Below are positions 1-5,502 of a stretch of 7,351 nt of DNA, one piece after another; the first letter of the stretch is position 1, and every line of letters starts with the position of its first letter. The notes below the pieces were generated by a model that was not told the DNA's origin, ran no database searches, and saw nothing but the letters and a program-made list of their open reading frames with translations. This DNA comes from Rhodospirillales bacterium (GTDB taxonomy: Bacteria; Pseudomonadota; Alphaproteobacteria; Rhodospirillales; Casp-alpha2): NCBI GenBank assembly GCA_016187325.1, contig JACPJY010000223.1, forward strand, positions 1 through 7,351. Reading direction: 5' to 3'. Both the position numbers and the translations under genes were made by a program.

Positions 1-691
1 ACAGCCGGCGCTCGAAGCGGATGCCCTCGCCGAGCGTCGTCTCGTAGGCGCGGCCGATCGATTCCTTCACCATCATCGCCGCCGGCCGCGACATGGCGGC
101 GATTTTCTGCGCCACTTGCAGCGTCTCCGCCATCAGCTCGGCCGCCGGCACGACGCGGCTGACCAGCCCGGCGCGCTCGGCCTCCTCGGCGTCCATCATG
201 CGCCCGGTAAGGCACATCTCCATCGCCTTCGACTTGCCGACCAAGCGCGTCAGCCGCTGCGTGCCGCCGGCGCCCGGCATCACGCCGAGCGAGATCTCGG
301 GCTGGCCGAACTTGGCCGAGTCGGCGGCGATGATGAAATCGCACATCATGGCGAGCTCGCAGCCGCCGCCGAGCGCGTAGCCGGCGACCGCGGCGATCAC
401 CGGCTTGCGGCACTTGGCCGGGCGCTCCCAGTTGCGGGTGATGAAATCGTCGAGATAGGCGTCCATGTAGCTTTTCGACTGCATCTCCTTGATGTCGGCG
501 CCGGCGGCGAACGCCTTGTCCGAGCCGGTAATCACGATGCAGCCGATGTCGGCGTCGGCTTCGAAATCGTCGAGGGCGCGCGCCATCTCGTCAACCAGCG
601 CTTCGCACAGCGCGTTCATCGCCTTCGGACGGTTGAGGGTGATTACGCCGACGTTGTGTTTTTTTTCCGCGGTGATGTTCAGGAATGCCAT
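1..691 (-). CDS. Enoyl-CoA hydratase/isomerase (crotonase family), C-terminus cut by window edge
   Basis: This gene encodes a crotonase-fold enzyme that most likely hydrates trans-2-enoyl-CoA to 3-hydroxyacyl-CoA in the cytoplasm, as in fatty-acid or amino-acid beta-oxidation. The 230 visible residues begin MAFLNITAEKKHNVGVITLN. The oxyanion-hole segments are AFAAGADIKEM (60-70) and GYALGGGCELAMMCD (104-118). The two catalytic glutamates of true hydratases are both present: Glu112 in GGGCE and Glu132 in GQPEISLGVMPGAGG. The family is usually about 258 residues, so roughly 28 are missing at the left edge. The ATG at 691 is chosen because the protein begins as family members do; the only upstream purine motif, GGAG at 705-708, is 13 nt away and weak. 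It lies 112 bp downstream of the PII gene on the same strand, so co-transcription is possible but no metabolic link is evident. Retention of both Glu residues favours hydratase over isomerase or other crotonase activities; substrate chain length cannot be read. Confidence 0.95.
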   Translation of the reverse strand, partial: MAFLNITAEKKHNVGVITLNRPKAMNALCEALVDEMARALDDFEADADIGCIVITGSDKAFAAGADIKEMQSKSYMDAYLDDFITRNWERPAKCRKPVIAAVAGYALGGGCELAMMCDFIIAADSAKFGQPEISLGVMPGAGGTQRLTRLVGKSKAMEMCLTGRMMDAEEAERAGLVSRVVPAAELMAETLQVAQKIAAMSRPAAMMVKESIGRAYETTLGEGIRFERRL

Positions 692-772
692 GACGGTTGC
701 CGTTCTCCATTGCTGCAAGCGCAAACCGGGGACTCGCGACGCCGACGTTGGCGCCGCTGCCCCCCGTTGGCT

Positions 773-791
773 CCGGCGCCCCTCGCGCCGG
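773..791 (-). other. GC-rich stem-loop between the PII gene and the enoyl-CoA hydratase gene
   Basis: CCGGCGC (773-779) and GCGCCGG (785-791) pair perfectly around a 5-nt loop, 13 bp past the PII stop codon on the minus strand. No T-tract follows in the direction of transcription, so it is not a standard intrinsic terminator. It could stabilise the 3' end of the amtB-PII transcript or reduce read-through into the hydratase gene. Such stems also arise by chance in DNA this GC-rich. Confidence 0.35.
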
Positions 792-803
792 ATCGGTTAA
801 GAC

Positions 804-1142
804 CTAGAGCGCGTTCGAGCCGGTCTCGCCGGTGCGGATGCGCATCGCCTGTCCGACGTCGAGGACGAAGATCTTGCCGTCGCCGATTTTCTCGGTGTTG
901 GCGGCGTTGCGGATGGCTTCCACCACCTGCTCCACCTGTCCGTCGTCGACGACCACGTCGAGCCGCACCTTGGGCACGAACTCGATCGCGTATTCGGCGC
1001 CGCGGTAGATTTCCGTTTGTCCCTTCTGGCGGCCGAAGCCCTTGACCTCGGACACCGTCAGCCCTTGCACGCCGACTTCGGTCAGCGCCTCGCGCACGGC
1101 GTCCAGCTTGAACGGCTTGATGATGGCCATTACGAGTTTCAT
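804..1142 (-). CDS. glnK: Nitrogen regulatory protein PII (GlnK/GlnB family)
   Basis: This encodes a 112-residue PII signal protein, the usual family length. PII trimers bind ATP/ADP and 2-oxoglutarate to report nitrogen and energy status, and in many proteobacteria are uridylylated by GlnD on a T-loop tyrosine. The protein starts MKLVMAIIKPFKLDAVREAL. The T-loop around YRGAEYAIEF carries Tyr51, the expected uridylylation site. The C-terminal PII signature TEKIGDGKIFVLDV (83-96) has Lys90, and Arg101 and Arg103 lie in the nucleotide-binding region. The ATG at 1142 is preceded by AAGGA (1152-1156) with 9-nt spacing. It sits 28 bp after amtB, so the two are almost certainly co-transcribed, and its partner is presumably that channel, whose pore PII proteins plug when nitrogen is plentiful. 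The glnK name rests on linkage to amtB; sequence alone does not cleanly separate GlnK from GlnB. Confidence 0.95.
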   Translation of the reverse strand: MKLVMAIIKPFKLDAVREALTEVGVQGLTVSEVKGFGRQKGQTEIYRGAEYAIEFVPKVRLDVVVDDGQVEQVVEAIRNAANTEKIGDGKIFVLDVGQAMRIRTGETGSNAL

Positions 1143-1170
1143 TGCTGTCGATCCTTATTCCATCCCGGGA

Positions 1171-2475
1171 CTACAGGCTGTAGCCGCGTTCGCCGTGGGT
1201 GCTCACGTCGAGCCCGTCGGTGATCTGCTCGTCGCTGACGCGGAGCCCGACGACGGCCGCCGTCACCTTGACGATGATGAAGGTGACCACCGCCGACCAC
1301 ACGAAGGTGGCGACGACGCCGGTCGCCTGTGCGGTCAGTTGTCCGCCCATCGTCATCTTTTCCGCGAACCCGGCGCCGCCGAGCCCGGCGGACACGAACA
1401 CGCCGGTCATCATCGTGCCAAGCATGCCGCCGATGCCGTGGACGGCGAACACGTCGAGCGAATCGTCGATGCCGAAGCGGGCCTTCACCAGGCTGACGCA
1501 ATAGAAGCAGACCAAGCCGCTGGCGACGCCGATGACGAGCGCGCCCAGCGGGCCGACGAAGCCGGACGCCGGCGTTATCGTGGCAAGTCCCGCGACCATG
1601 CCGGTGACGATGCCGACCAGGCTCGGCTTGCCGAATTTGATCCATTCGATGGTCATCCACACCAGCGACGCGGTGGCCGCCGAGATGTGGGTGACGGTCA
1701 TCGCCATGCCGGCATCGCCGTTGGCCGCCAGCGCCGAGCCGGCGTTGAAGCCGAACCAGCCGACCCACAGCATCGCCGCCCCCATCATCGCCATGCCCGG
1801 ATTGTGCGGCGGCCTGAGCTCGCTCGGGAACCCCTTGCGGGGTCCGAGCACGTAGGCGAGCACCAGCGCCGAGGTGCCGGCGGTGGTATGGACGACGAGG
1901 CCACCGGCAAAATCCAGCGTACCCTGTTTGGCCAGCCAGCCGCCGCCCCATACCCAATGCGCCACCGGCGCGTAGACGAGCAGCAACCACAACCCCGAGA
2001 ACACCAGCACCGCCGAGAACTTGATGCGCTCCGGGTAGGCGCCGACGATCAGCGCCGGGGTGATGATGGCGAACGTCATCTGGAACATGAAGAACACGGT
2101 TTCCGGGATGTCGCCCGAAAGCGCGCCGCGCCCGACGCCGGCCAGGAACGCCTTGCCGAGCCCGCCGATGTACGGGTTGCCCTCGCCGAACGCCAGGCTG
2201 TAGGCAACCGCCAGCCACAGCACCGACACCAGGCAGGCGATCGAAAAGCAGTGCATCATCACCGACAGCACGTTCTTCGACTGCACCAGCCCGGCGTAGA
2301 ACAGCGCCAGGCCCGGCAACGTCATGAACAGCACCAGCGCCGTCGACGTCAGAAGCCACGCCGTGTTACCGTCGCTCAACTTCGCCGCTACGCCTTGGGC
2401 GAGCGCGGCGTCGGGCATCAACAACAGAACGGCCAGCAGGGCCGCCATCAGCCCCTTCGATCCAATTCGCTTCAT
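1171..2475 (-). CDS. amtB: Ammonium transporter AmtB
   Basis: A 434-residue Amt/Rh-family ammonium channel of the inner membrane. Residues 1-27 form a cleavable signal peptide (MKRIGSKG, a hydrophobic run, then DAALAQ), as in many bacterial Amt proteins. The rest is a string of hydrophobic segments consistent with the usual 11 helices. Key residues by family comparison are the gate phenylalanine Phe131 in FFMFQMTF, Trp174 in VAHWVW, Asp188 in LDFAGG, twin pore histidines His196 (GGLVVHTTAG) and His346 (FAVHGIGG), and Ser247 in GFNAGSAL. The C-terminal cytoplasmic tail GLRVSDEQITDGLD is the conserved element that contacts PII. The ATG at 2475 is chosen because it starts the signal peptide; TCCCCC on the plus strand (GGGGGA in sense, 2487-2492) is a possible ribosome site 11 nt away. 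In-frame starts further upstream would add a non-conserved Arg-rich stretch. The PII gene follows 28 bp downstream, the reverse of the commonest order. Confidence 0.96.
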   Translation of the reverse strand: MKRIGSKGLMAALLAVLLLMPDAALAQGVAAKLSDGNTAWLLTSTALVLFMTLPGLALFYAGLVQSKNVLSVMMHCFSIACLVSVLWLAVAYSLAFGEGNPYIGGLGKAFLAGVGRGALSGDIPETVFFMFQMTFAIITPALIVGAYPERIKFSAVLVFSGLWLLLVYAPVAHWVWGGGWLAKQGTLDFAGGLVVHTTAGTSALVLAYVLGPRKGFPSELRPPHNPGMAMMGAAMLWVGWFGFNAGSALAANGDAGMAMTVTHISAATASLVWMTIEWIKFGKPSLVGIVTGMVAGLATITPASGFVGPLGALVIGVASGLVCFYCVSLVKARFGIDDSLDVFAVHGIGGMLGTMMTGVFVSAGLGGAGFAEKMTMGGQLTAQATGVVATFVWSAVVTFIIVKVTAAVVGLRVSDEQITDGLDVSTHGERGYSL

Positions 2476-2559
2476 CACGATTTCGGTCCCCCACATTAGA
2501 AACCAGCCTTCGCTCCGGCCTCCCGCCGAATCCGATAGGCGACAAACGCCCGCGCCGCG

Positions 2560-2580
2560 CCGGTCGCCAATGATGACCGG
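2560..2580. promoter_or_regulatory. CCGGTC/GACCGG dyad upstream of amtB, possible operator
   Basis: CCGGTC (2560-2565) and GACCGG (2575-2580) are perfect inverted 6-mers separated by 9 bp, centred about 95 bp before the amtB start. The right half reads ATGACCGG, the same word found at the start of the repeat array near 2760-2767. A regulator recognising TGACCGG could use both, but no known binding site is matched. Confidence 0.3.
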
Positions 2581-2748
2581 GCCGCGCAAGCGCCCATGCG
2601 ATTCTTGGTGCCGGTTCCCAGGCCTTCCGGCCCGGACCGTCGCGACGACGGCCCCCCGGAACGACGACGGCACGACAACGCCGCGTCACCCCGGACGACG
2701 GGCACCATGACTCGAATCTCCTAGCCATGCAATCGGCTTTCGCGGTCA

Positions 2749-2854
2749 TTGACCAGAGGATGACCGGTGGCTGACCTGACGTTGACCGACGTGTTGACCC
2801 GGATGTCGACCCGGTGTTGACCGGATGTTGACCGGATGTTGACCATTGCCGACC
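2749..2854. repeat. Degenerate 11-bp tandem repeat array (unit about GTTGACCGGAT)
   Basis: Ten copies of the core TGACC or CGACC begin at 2750, 2761, 2772, 2783, 2795, 2807, 2818, 2829, 2840 and 2850, giving steps of 11, 11, 11, 12, 12, 11, 11, 11 and 10 bp. The best-preserved units read GTTGACCGGAT (2816-2837, two in a row). The first core also forms a palindrome, GGTCATTGACC (2744-2754). The step is close to one helical turn, so all cores face roughly the same side of the DNA, as expected of multimeric protein-binding sites. A neutral minisatellite produced by slippage is the simpler alternative. The array is about 275-380 bp upstream of amtB. Confidence 0.75.
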
Positions 2855-3135
2855 GATGCGAACCTTTCCTCAACCTCGCTCGCTCCTCCCGACGCCTCTC
2901 CGGGCCGCGGTATCGATCCATGGCCGCGAATCCGACTCGGTTTTGTCCACCAATGTCCGCATGGGGCCGCATTGGTCCGCGCTCGTTCACGCCTGCCCGG
3001 GCCCGCCGCGCGGCAGCACGACGCCGCAACAAACGCCGCCTGCCCGACACCGGGGACCCGACCCAGGCGGCGCCAGAAACGGCGGAAAATCGGGTATTCT
3101 TCCTTAATTTCAGGGATTATCAAGATCATAAAAGG

Positions 3136-3164
3136 AATATAAACTAAATTAGGAACTTTGTCAA
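3136..3164 (-). promoter_or_regulatory. Strong leftward sigma-70-type promoter
   Basis: On the minus strand a perfect -35 box TTGACA (3159-3164) is followed after exactly 17 bp (3142-3158) by TATATT (3136-3141), one mismatch from TATAAT. It lies in the AT-rich patch just outside the transposon. The start point would fall near 3129, about 650 bp before amtB, so it could drive amtB through a long leader or make a separate small transcript. An ATG at 3129 coincides with the predicted start and opens a 127-codon frame that does not otherwise look coding. Confidence 0.6.
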
Positions 3165-3170
3165 TAGGTA

Positions 3171-3178
3171 TTGTGGCG
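3171..3178. repeat. Left target-site duplication (TTGTGGCG)
   Basis: These 8 bp directly precede the left terminal repeat and recur exactly at 5516-5523 after the right one. Eight-bp duplications are the known signature of IS1595-family insertion. Perfect identity suggests a fairly recent insertion. Confidence 0.92.
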
Positions 3179-3204
3179 GGCGATTATATAGGTAAGAAAA
3201 GTGA
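3179..3204 (+). repeat. Left terminal inverted repeat of the IS1595 element
   Basis: It begins GGCGATTATATA and ends AAAAGTGA. Compared with the reverse complement of 5490-5515 it matches at 20 of 26 positions, with the outer block GGCG, the TTATATA block and the inner GTGA all conserved. The GTG of that inner GTGA is also the apparent start codon of the first passenger ORF. Confidence 0.9.
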
Positions 3205-3428
3205 CCGATTCGCCCAAAGTAGGAAATAGCGGCCCCGCCGCTGCGGTAGCCGTGGGAAAGGATGCTACGGAGATCGAGATCACGCCCCAGATGATTGAGG
3301 CGGGGTTAGCGACATTAGAGGATTCGGGCCGGCTGATTAACGACCGCGTTAGTTCGGGTGACGGGCTATTAGTTCGCTGCATTTTTCTTTCAATGTGGTC
3401 TCGTCGCCGCGCTGGAGAGATTCCATAA
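3201..3428 (+). CDS. Hypothetical passenger protein, 75 aa, GTG start inside the terminal repeat
   Basis: No family can be named with confidence. The translation starts MTDSPKVGNSGPAAAVAV and contains EIEITPQMIEAGLATLEDSG (24-43), which resembles short 'ITPxMIEAG' stretches seen in small hypothetical proteins of alphaproteobacteria; this is from memory. The GTG at 3201 lies within the left terminal repeat, with only a weak AGG eight bases before it and no promoter visible inside the element. The 3' end overlaps the end of the 203-aa gene on the opposite strand by 80 bp (3349-3428). The conserved-looking segment supports a real gene; the awkward start and overlap argue for caution. A GTG at 3252 is a poorer alternative start with no ribosome site. 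Confidence 0.5.
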   Translation: MTDSPKVGNSGPAAAVAVGKDATEIEITPQMIEAGLATLEDSGRLINDRVSSGDGLLVRCIFLSMWSRRRAGEIP

Positions 3429-3960
3429 CGTCCTGCATGATATTGACGTCTTTGCCCAACTCCCAAATTCGGGTTGTAATTGCAGAAACGTCATGAGCAG
3501 ACATTCCGGGAATTTGCTTATCTTTGTGTTCTCTTTGCATCCTATGAAAATCGAAAATTGGCGGCATCAAACGCACGTAATTACCGCGCCCGCCGCGCCT
3601 TGGCGCTGAGACAGTCCCAATACTACCGTGAAATATTTTGTTACGTTTCTTTCTAGCTGAATCCAGGCGCCTCTTTAGCGGCGCCCAAACCGTCATTACT
3701 ATCGCCGTGCATTTTTGCCCCCGGATCGCCGTTTGCAGCGCGTGATCTACTATGTCAAATCTGGTTTCCGTGTTGGCCGGAGCGTAATAGATGGCAAGGC
3801 CAACACCTGTTTTGTTTGTAATGACATCGAGCAATAGCGCCATATGTGATTCAAGTGCTGCCCAGCCCATTGTAATGCCAGCTATAGCCTCGCGAATTTG
3901 CTGATATTCATTGGCGATTGCTTTAATGTGTTCCTGATCAAGATGGTCCGTTTCTGACAT
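3349..3960 (-). CDS. Passenger protein of 203 aa with a HEPN-like R-N-x3-H motif
   Basis: Not assigned to a named family. The protein is mostly helical in appearance and soluble, with no signal peptide or membrane segment. The N-terminal part has MGWAALESHMALLLDVI (31-47), and the middle has the basic stretch ARKKRNKIFHGSIG (102-115). Arg106-Asn107-x3-His111 fits the Rx4-6H signature of HEPN domains, which in many toxin and anti-phage proteins is the RNase active site; many other HEPN proteins are not nucleases. The pattern of an early 'LE..LxxLLD' helix and a later 'RN..xHG' helix is typical of HEPN-like proteins. The ATG at 3960 overlaps the divergent ATG of the 48-aa ORF. It reads in the same direction as the transposase, about 550 bp beyond it. 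The HEPN assignment is inference from one motif and predicted helices. Confidence 0.72.
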   Translation of the reverse strand: MSETDHLDQEHIKAIANEYQQIREAIAGITMGWAALESHMALLLDVITNKTGVGLAIYYAPANTETRFDIVDHALQTAIRGQKCTAIVMTVWAPLKRRLDSARKKRNKIFHGSIGTVSAPRRGGRGNYVRLMPPIFDFHRMQREHKDKQIPGMSAHDVSAITTRIWELGKDVNIMQDVMESLQRGDETTLKEKCSELIARHPN

Positions 3961-4105
3961 GGCAAAAGCCCCGAAAGATCAAGACAAACTAAGCGATGCC
4001 GAAGCCGTAAGGCGCGGCGATGAGGCATTGAAGCGGGCGCTCAAGATGCCGCCGAAACCGCATAAACAGAAACCCAAGAAACCCGATGCTAATTCAGGCC
4101 ATTAA
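3959..4105 (+). CDS. Small Lys/Pro-rich passenger protein, 48 aa
   Basis: A 48-codon frame starting at ATG 3959 and ending at TAA 4103-4105. The product begins MAKAPKDQDKLSDAEAVRRG and ends with a basic, proline-rich tail (ALKRALKMPPKPHKQKPKK, 24-42). Small proteins with a 'DEALKRxLxxPPKPHK' pattern are familiar as hypothetical proteins in alphaproteobacteria, often near phage or transposon genes; this is recollection, and the function is unknown. The lysine-rich tail might bind nucleic acid. Its start codon overlaps the start codon of the divergent 203-aa gene (shared CATG at 3958-3961). No good ribosome-binding site is visible. Confidence 0.55.
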   Translation: MAKAPKDQDKLSDAEAVRRGDEALKRALKMPPKPHKQKPKKPDANSGH

Positions 4106-4149
4106 ACACGCACTTTTTCCGCCACAACCGCACCCTAGGATTTGCCCAA

Positions 4150-4437
4150 TTACTGACGGCTGGTTGGTTCTTCCATTGGGTAGCTGGTCCGAGACGATTC
4201 CACTACGGTCATCGCGGCATCCCGAAGCGCCGCACGAAAAGAATCCCGGTGTTTCGCTGGAACATCATGCAAATCCATCTGGGAAACAAACGAGTGAAGA
4301 GACGCAGTGAAAGCATCCATCGCCTCCGTCGGCTCTTTCTGCACGCTAATCCATTGGTCGAGCATCACCGTTACCACGGTTTTTAGGCCATAAAACTGGG
4401 CTGGCACCACAAAATCATCCGGCAGTTTGTTGGTCAT
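4150..4437 (-). CDS. Hypothetical passenger protein, 95 aa
   Basis: I do not recognise this protein. It starts MTNKLPDDFVVPAQFYGLKT and has mixed charge, a probable helical core (VVTVMLDQWISVQ, 21-33) and an acidic/basic helix around KHRDSFRAALRDAA (62-75); no signal peptide, membrane span or metal motif is seen. Its codon use is balanced and looks coding, unlike the competing 74-codon frame on the other strand (4086-4310). It is co-oriented with the transposase, starting 72 bp after the transposase stop, so the two could share a transcript. Ribosome-site evidence is weak: a GGGGG run lies about 7-11 nt before the ATG in sense orientation. It is a passenger of the IS1595 element, with no function to propose. 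Confidence 0.6.
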   Translation of the reverse strand: MTNKLPDDFVVPAQFYGLKTVVTVMLDQWISVQKEPTEAMDAFTASLHSFVSQMDLHDVPAKHRDSFRAALRDAAMTVVESSRTSYPMEEPTSRQ

Positions 4438-4509
4438 GGTTTCGCCCCCATACTTTCCTTCGATTTGCGAAGCATAGCGCGGAATTGCTTGCGGGTCAGG
4501 ACGGGCTTG

Positions 4510-5445
4510 CTAGTGCGTCCGCTGACTAGTCCGCCGATACGTCAGGCGCTTGCCCTCGCTGGCCTTTATGGCTTGGGCCGAACGGGTGAAGTCGTCCAGA
4601 TCACGGGTGTTGTAGCGGAAATCAAACTCCGCCAGATAGCGGCTTAGATGCTGTTCGCCGCAATGCTGGTAGGTGCCTTTCATCCCGCGCTTGAAGATCG
4701 AAAAGTAGCCTTCAATCGTGTTGGTATGCACCTTGCCGCGAACATACTCTTTGCGGCTGTGAACGACGCGCTGGTGGGTCATGTAGCGTTCACCGATTGT
4801 GTGGTAGTGCCCGGCCTCGTCGGTCATAAGGTGGCTATCGCGCAGGACGTTGGTAAACAGAACATCGCGGACATTGTTCGTGGTGACCGCGCTGATATGG
4901 AAGGCGCGGGACTTACCGCCACGCTCCACCAGGGCCATGATCTTGTAGAAGTGGGGCACGATCACGGGCGCCTTATCCCCATTGGGCAGGGTCTTGAGAC
5001 GGATTTTGCTACCGCCCTTGAAGTATGTCTCGTCGGACTCGACTACCTTGCCGCCGCCGCCCAAGGCGCCGGGGTTGTCGTCTTTCATGGTCTCGCGGAT
5101 GCGATGCGCCATGAACCAAGCGGTCTTGTAGGTCACGCCTAACGTGCGGTGTAGCTGGTGGGCCGAAATGCCCTTCTTTGAGCTGCACATGAGATGGAAG
5201 GCCAGCACCCACTTGTTCAAGGGCACCTTGGAACGCTCAAAGATGGTGCCCACGGTGACGGTGAACTGTTTCTTGCAGGAATTGCAGTAATACAGCCCTG
5301 GACGGTGTTTTCTGCCGCGCACAAAGGCCGTATGCTGGGTTTCCCCGCAATGGGGGCAATAGCGCCCATCGGCCCACCTAAGGGCTTCTAAATGCTTGCG
5401 GGCCGCGTTCTTGTCCTTGTAAACAGGGGAATTTATGTCTAACAT
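4510..5445 (-). CDS. IS1595-family (ISXO2-like) transposase
   Basis: A full-length 311-residue DDE-type transposase that would cut and join the element's ends. The N-terminal zinc ribbon has Cys30/Cys33 (YCPHCG) and Cys54/Cys57 (YYCNSCKKQF), the DNA-binding domain typical of IS1595 transposases. A helix-turn-helix-like segment follows (KGISAHQLHRTLGVTYKTAW, 91-110). The catalytic core shows Asp138 (VESDETYFKG), Asp209 (LMTDEAGHY) and the third-residue region VHTNTIEGYFSIFKRGMKG (239-257), where Asn242 or Glu245 completes the triad; IS1595 subgroups differ in using N or E. The C-terminal segment EFDFRYNTR is a family hallmark. The ATG at 5445 has an excellent ribosome site, AAGGAG (plus-strand 5454-5459), at 8-nt spacing. 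No frameshift or stop interrupts it, so it is probably functional. Confidence 0.95.
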   Translation of the reverse strand: MLDINSPVYKDKNAARKHLEALRWADGRYCPHCGETQHTAFVRGRKHRPGLYYCNSCKKQFTVTVGTIFERSKVPLNKWVLAFHLMCSSKKGISAHQLHRTLGVTYKTAWFMAHRIRETMKDDNPGALGGGGKVVESDETYFKGGSKIRLKTLPNGDKAPVIVPHFYKIMALVERGGKSRAFHISAVTTNNVRDVLFTNVLRDSHLMTDEAGHYHTIGERYMTHQRVVHSRKEYVRGKVHTNTIEGYFSIFKRGMKGTYQHCGEQHLSRYLAEFDFRYNTRDLDDFTRSAQAIKASEGKRLTYRRTSQRTH

Positions 5446-5473
5446 GTTCTATACTCCTTAACCCGTTGAGGCG

Positions 5474-5502
5474 AGTATCGCTTATGGCCTCACGTTTGTC
5501 AA
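5474..5502 (-). promoter_or_regulatory. Transposase promoter, -35 box inside the right terminal repeat
   Basis: On the minus strand a perfect TTGACA (5497-5502) is followed by a 17-bp spacer (5480-5496) and GATACT (5474-5479). The start point would fall near 5467, giving a leader of about 20 nt that includes the AAGGAG ribosome site. Because the -35 box is within the inverted repeat, transposase bound at this end would be expected to compete with RNA polymerase, a common self-limiting arrangement. The left repeat lacks the TTGACA word. Confidence 0.75.

Larger units (their letters stand above)
2476..3178. other. Roughly 700-bp intergenic region upstream of amtB, no convincing gene
   Basis: This stretch lies between the amtB start and the transposon. 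Several short ORFs exist on both strands, but they are Arg/Pro/Gly-rich in the way random frames of GC-rich DNA are, and none shows a recognisable motif. Its visible contents are a leftward promoter near the transposon end, an 11-bp-period repeat array (2750-2854), a CCGGTC/GACCGG dyad (2560-2580), and a 7-bp inverted repeat ACCAATG/CATTGGT (2949-2955 and 2970-2976, 14-nt loop). About 80 bp at the right end (3090-3170) is AT-rich, unlike the rest. It probably holds the amtB regulatory region and, before the transposon landed, part of the upstream region of the rightward Sel1-repeat gene. Confidence 0.6.

Noticed and set aside
773..791. Rho-independent terminator after the PII gene
   Set aside because: The stem is perfect but no T-tract follows on the minus strand; listed only as a stem-loop.
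93..1045. Plus-strand ORFs across the hydratase and PII genes
   Set aside because: Antisense shadows of well-recognised minus-strand genes; the translations are Arg/Ala-rich with no domain.
2590..2612. Possible sigma-54 promoter upstream of amtB (minus strand GGCACCAAGAATCGC)
   Set aside because: The GG-to-GC spacing is 11 instead of the strictly required 10, and the -12 element is poor.
2749..2854. CRISPR array or plasmid iterons
   Set aside because: Units are only 11 bp with no unique spacers, so it is not CRISPR. No replication-initiator gene or DnaA-box cluster is present, so iterons are unsupported.
2746..3129. 127-codon minus-strand ORF whose ATG coincides with the predicted start of the leftward promoter
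   Set aside because: It reads through the tandem repeat array, its latter half is low-complexity Arg/Gly/Ser as in random GC-rich frames, and it lacks a ribosome site. Kept only as a remote leaderless possibility.
3158..3190. Hybrid promoter across the left transposon junction driving the 75-aa ORF (TTGTCA with GATTAT)
   Set aside because: The -10 match is weak and the start point would fall at or after the GTG, leaving no leader.
4086..4310. 74-codon plus-strand ORF
   Set aside because: It is antisense to the more coding-like 95-aa frame, begins inside the 48-aa gene's end, and shows no recognisable motif.
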